A stretch of DNA of 64,000 nucleotides, from contig NZ_CP125098.1 of NCBI RefSeq assembly GCF_030020805.1, positions 5,665,501 to 5,729,500 on the forward strand. Reading direction: 5' to 3'. The notes beneath the pieces are model-generated. The model was not told the origin of the DNA. It saw nothing but the letters and a program-made list of their open reading frames with translations, and searched no databases. The stretch comes from Paenibacillus sp. RC67 (GTDB taxonomy: Bacteria; Bacillota; Bacilli; Paenibacillales; NBRC-103111). Numbering within the stretch: position 1 is the stretch's first letter; the number at the start of each line of letters is the position of its first letter. Below, one piece after another: positions 62,178-64,000 of the stretch. Both the position numbers and the translations under genes were made by a program.

Positions 62178-62795
62178 ATGAATATTTTAATTTTAGGTGC
62201 AACTGGACGAGTTGGGAGGAAAATTGTTACATATGCCCATCACGACAAACATCATGTAACTGTATTAGTTCGCACTCCTGAGAAGATTCAAATAAATAAT
62301 GAAAATTTAACTATTATTCAAGGTAATGTTTTGAATAAAGATGATATCGTGCGTGCAACACATGGGATTGATGTAGTTATTAGTGCACTAAATACTGATG
62401 GGACAACTACTCTATCAGAAAGTATGCCACTAATTATCGAAGCAATGCTAAGCGAAGGTATACAACGTATTATAACTATAGGCACTGCTGGTATCTTGCA
62501 AAGTAGAACCACGCCATCACTGCGTTATCAGTCAAGTGAATCTAAGCGTAATTCAGTCCGTGCAGCCAAAGAACATCATAAAGTTTACGATATGCTAAAA
62601 CAATCAACACTCGAATGGACTATTGTCTGTCCTACGTATCTACCCGCTGGAGAGAGTGTAGGTAAGTATCGTGTAGACCGTAATTTTTTGCCCGAAGGTG
62701 GAGTTGAAATATCCGTGTCGGATACTGCAGAATTTACATATACCCAGATACAAAGTAGCGATTTTATAAAATCACGTGTGGGTATTGCCTACTAA
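62178..62795 (+). CDS. NAD(P)H-binding oxidoreductase (SDR-like)
   Basis: A 205-residue Rossmann protein starting MNILILGATGRVGRKIVTYA (G-A-T-G-R-V-G cofactor loop), with DVVISALNTDGTT near 69-81 and WTIVCPTYLPAGES. Same broad family as the 34268 gene, but no HxlR partner. ATG 62178 with GAGGAGG; the frame open to 62151 has no site of its own. Substrate unknown. Confidence 0.8.
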   Translation: MNILILGATGRVGRKIVTYAHHDKHHVTVLVRTPEKIQINNENLTIIQGNVLNKDDIVRATHGIDVVISALNTDGTTTLSESMPLIIEAMLSEGIQRIITIGTAGILQSRTTPSLRYQSSESKRNSVRAAKEHHKVYDMLKQSTLEWTIVCPTYLPAGESVGKYRVDRNFLPEGGVEISVSDTAEFTYTQIQSSDFIKSRVGIAY

Positions 62796-62921
62796 AATGA
62801 TACCAGTAGCAGACTTTATTTTTCGGTGGATTACACCTCACCCGCTGCCCGAATATTTTGCAGACCCTAGGTAAACAACACGAGAAATACGTTTAGCAAT
62901 TTTGGAAAAGGTATTTTCTTC

Positions 62922-62957
62922 AAAAAAAAGAAACCGCTTCATAATGAAGCAGTTTCT
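62922..62957 (-). terminator. Terminator of the solute-binding protein gene
   Basis: AGAAACCGCTTCAT pairs with ATGAAGCAGTTTCT (one mismatch), with eight T on the minus strand. Confidence 0.85.
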
Positions 62958-62975
62958 AGATTATCAGTTAACTTA

Positions 62976-64000
62976 TTATTTACCATTCTGAGTCTTGTAA
63001 TTCTTTACATATTCGTCTTGAACTGCCTGGCCACCCTGACTCATGTACTGTTGAACCAATGTTTTATACAGGCTATCCACTTCGGCTGGCTTAGCAACAA
63101 TTAGTTTTGCAAGCATTTGAGCTGAAAGATTCTTAAGCTCTGTGTTGTTTTTTGCATCAGCTGCATTCGGTAATGAATAGTAGTATGTAGTATAATTGTC
63201 CACCATACCTACCTTTAAAGCATTCTCTGCATCCTTTTCATAACCAGGATATCCTGCAGAAATGGCTGCAGTATTCTTCTGCTGATCACCAAGTTCGATA
63301 CCGTTAGAAAGTATATCGTAGTCGAGGTTGTTAGCAACAGTCATCATCTTATCGCCTGAATTTGTCGTTCCTGTCTGTTTGGGAACGCCATTAACCATGT
63401 TGTAATCCACGCCTTCTTGGCCGTTCTGGAGGAAGAGAGTTACCTTGGGGTCAGCCATCCAGTTGAGGTACTGTATTGCAAGGTCAACATTTTTACTTGA
63501 TTTAGGTATAATTATATACATGCCATTTGGGCTGTACACGTTCTTAGGATGCTTGCCTGCATCATTCTGCCATGGATCGATTGGAATAAGCTGAGCACCA
63601 GGAACGTTCTTTGCAAGGTTGACATAGGTGCCGGGAGCTGTCCTGTACGGACCATCCCAGTTAGTCTGGAATGCTCCGACTTTTCCATTGGAAATATCTG
63701 CGTCGAGCAGTTTTCCATCCTTGTCAGTTGCGAAATTTGGGCTAATCAAGCCTGCATTATACATCTTGTTCATATATTGAACAGCTTTATCAAATCCTGG
63801 CATATTCCAGTTTGTCGACCAGATAGGTTGCGGCTGAAGTGTAGCAAACTGTTCTTCAGTAAGATTAGATGGCTTAAAGGCTTCGGGTATATAGCTCAAT
63901 CCTGGACCTGAAGGTTGCAGGGAATAACCATAAGGAATGACTCCGCTTATATTTCCAGGATTCTTCTCTTTGAATGCAACCATGGTGTTATAGAATTGTT
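62976..64000 (-). CDS. Extracellular solute-binding protein (LplA-like), C-terminal part
   Basis: The reading frame is open to the window edge (QFYNTMVAFKEK continues before the internal ATG at 63983), so at least 341 C-terminal residues are seen and the start is outside. The sequence shows YGYSLQPSGPGLSYI, WNMPGFDKAVQYMNKMYNAG and YLNWMADPKV, typical of the large Paenibacillus LplA-type family 1 binding lipoproteins for oligosaccharides. The signal peptide and lipobox are not in view. Strong terminator after it. Confidence 0.85.
   Translation of the reverse strand, partial: QFYNTMVAFKEKNPGNISGVIPYGYSLQPSGPGLSYIPEAFKPSNLTEEQFATLQPQPIWSTNWNMPGFDKAVQYMNKMYNAGLISPNFATDKDGKLLDADISNGKVGAFQTNWDGPYRTAPGTYVNLAKNVPGAQLIPIDPWQNDAGKHPKNVYSPNGMYIIIPKSSKNVDLAIQYLNWMADPKVTLFLQNGQEGVDYNMVNGVPKQTGTTNSGDKMMTVANNLDYDILSNGIELGDQQKNTAAISAGYPGYEKDAENALKVGMVDNYTTYYYSLPNAADAKNNTELKNLSAQMLAKLIVAKPAEVDSLYKTLVQQYMSQGGQAVQDEYVKNYKTQNGK

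Overview
The window looks like a chromosomal segment of a Paenibacillus-type member of the Bacillales. The indicators are strong AGGAGG ribosome sites, YesM/YesN-type two-component genes, LplA-like solute-binding lipoproteins, a large polysaccharide lyase carrying DNRLRE and Ig-like modules, a CcdA/thioredoxin/MsrAB operon, several AraC regulators and abundant small palindromic intergenic repeats. This placement is an inference from gene content. No rRNA or species marker is present.

Layout. 1-3105: start of a four-carbon acid sugar kinase gene, a KdgT-type permease and a PrpR-like regulator whose AAA+ domain has lost the sigma-54 contact loop. 3292-7336: a five-gene operon joining nicotinamide riboside uptake (PnuC), NAD synthesis (NadR), a Nudix/NrtR-like protein, a NADAR protein and a PARG-like hydrolase. 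7552-11453: two GNAT enzymes, a small membrane protein, and an AraC regulator divergent from a Gfo/Idh dehydrogenase. 11585-16000: an arsenic cluster (arsR-arsB-arsC) next to a flavoprotein and a MarR regulator that share Cys pairs and a common palindrome. 16181-16507: a monooxygenase gene with an early stop. 16791-19505: a BlaI/BlaR1-like pair with two clear operators.

19.5-41.6 kb is accessory and decaying. Intact genes (GNAT, coiled-coil protein, aminoglycoside-phosphotransferase-like kinase, ABC exporter, SGNH hydrolase, a GC-rich orphan murD, MBL-fold hydrolase, HxlR plus NAD(P)-binding oxidoreductase, Nudix, a catA gene with a translational attenuator, an SF0329-family protein) are separated by gene fragments, two damaged IS110 elements, an IS3 orfA fragment and at least four families of palindromic repeats. 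An initiator tRNA gene lies at 37158-37234.

41.7-51.2 kb is a carbohydrate region: FAD-dependent oxidoreductase, a polysaccharide lyase family 8 gene with a tandemly duplicated C-terminal module that carries the same frameshift in both copies, an alpha/beta esterase, a divergent AraC regulator and a sugar-binding lipoprotein. 51.7-55.2 kb is again repeat-rich and holds an XRE regulator divergent from an epimerase, and a ketopantoate reductase. 55.3-61.1 kb is GC-richer and nearly repeat-free: YesM/YesN followed by an operon for extracytoplasmic methionine sulfoxide repair (peroxiredoxin-like, CcdA, thioredoxin-like, MsrAB). The end holds an MFS remnant, a Cys-containing small protein, an NAD(P)-binding oxidoreductase and a solute-binding protein that runs off the window.

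The most promising systems are the NAD salvage plus ADP-ribose removal operon, the MarR/flavoprotein arm of the arsenic cluster, and the structured intergenic repeat families. Functions are assigned by motif recognition only. No alignment or database search was run.
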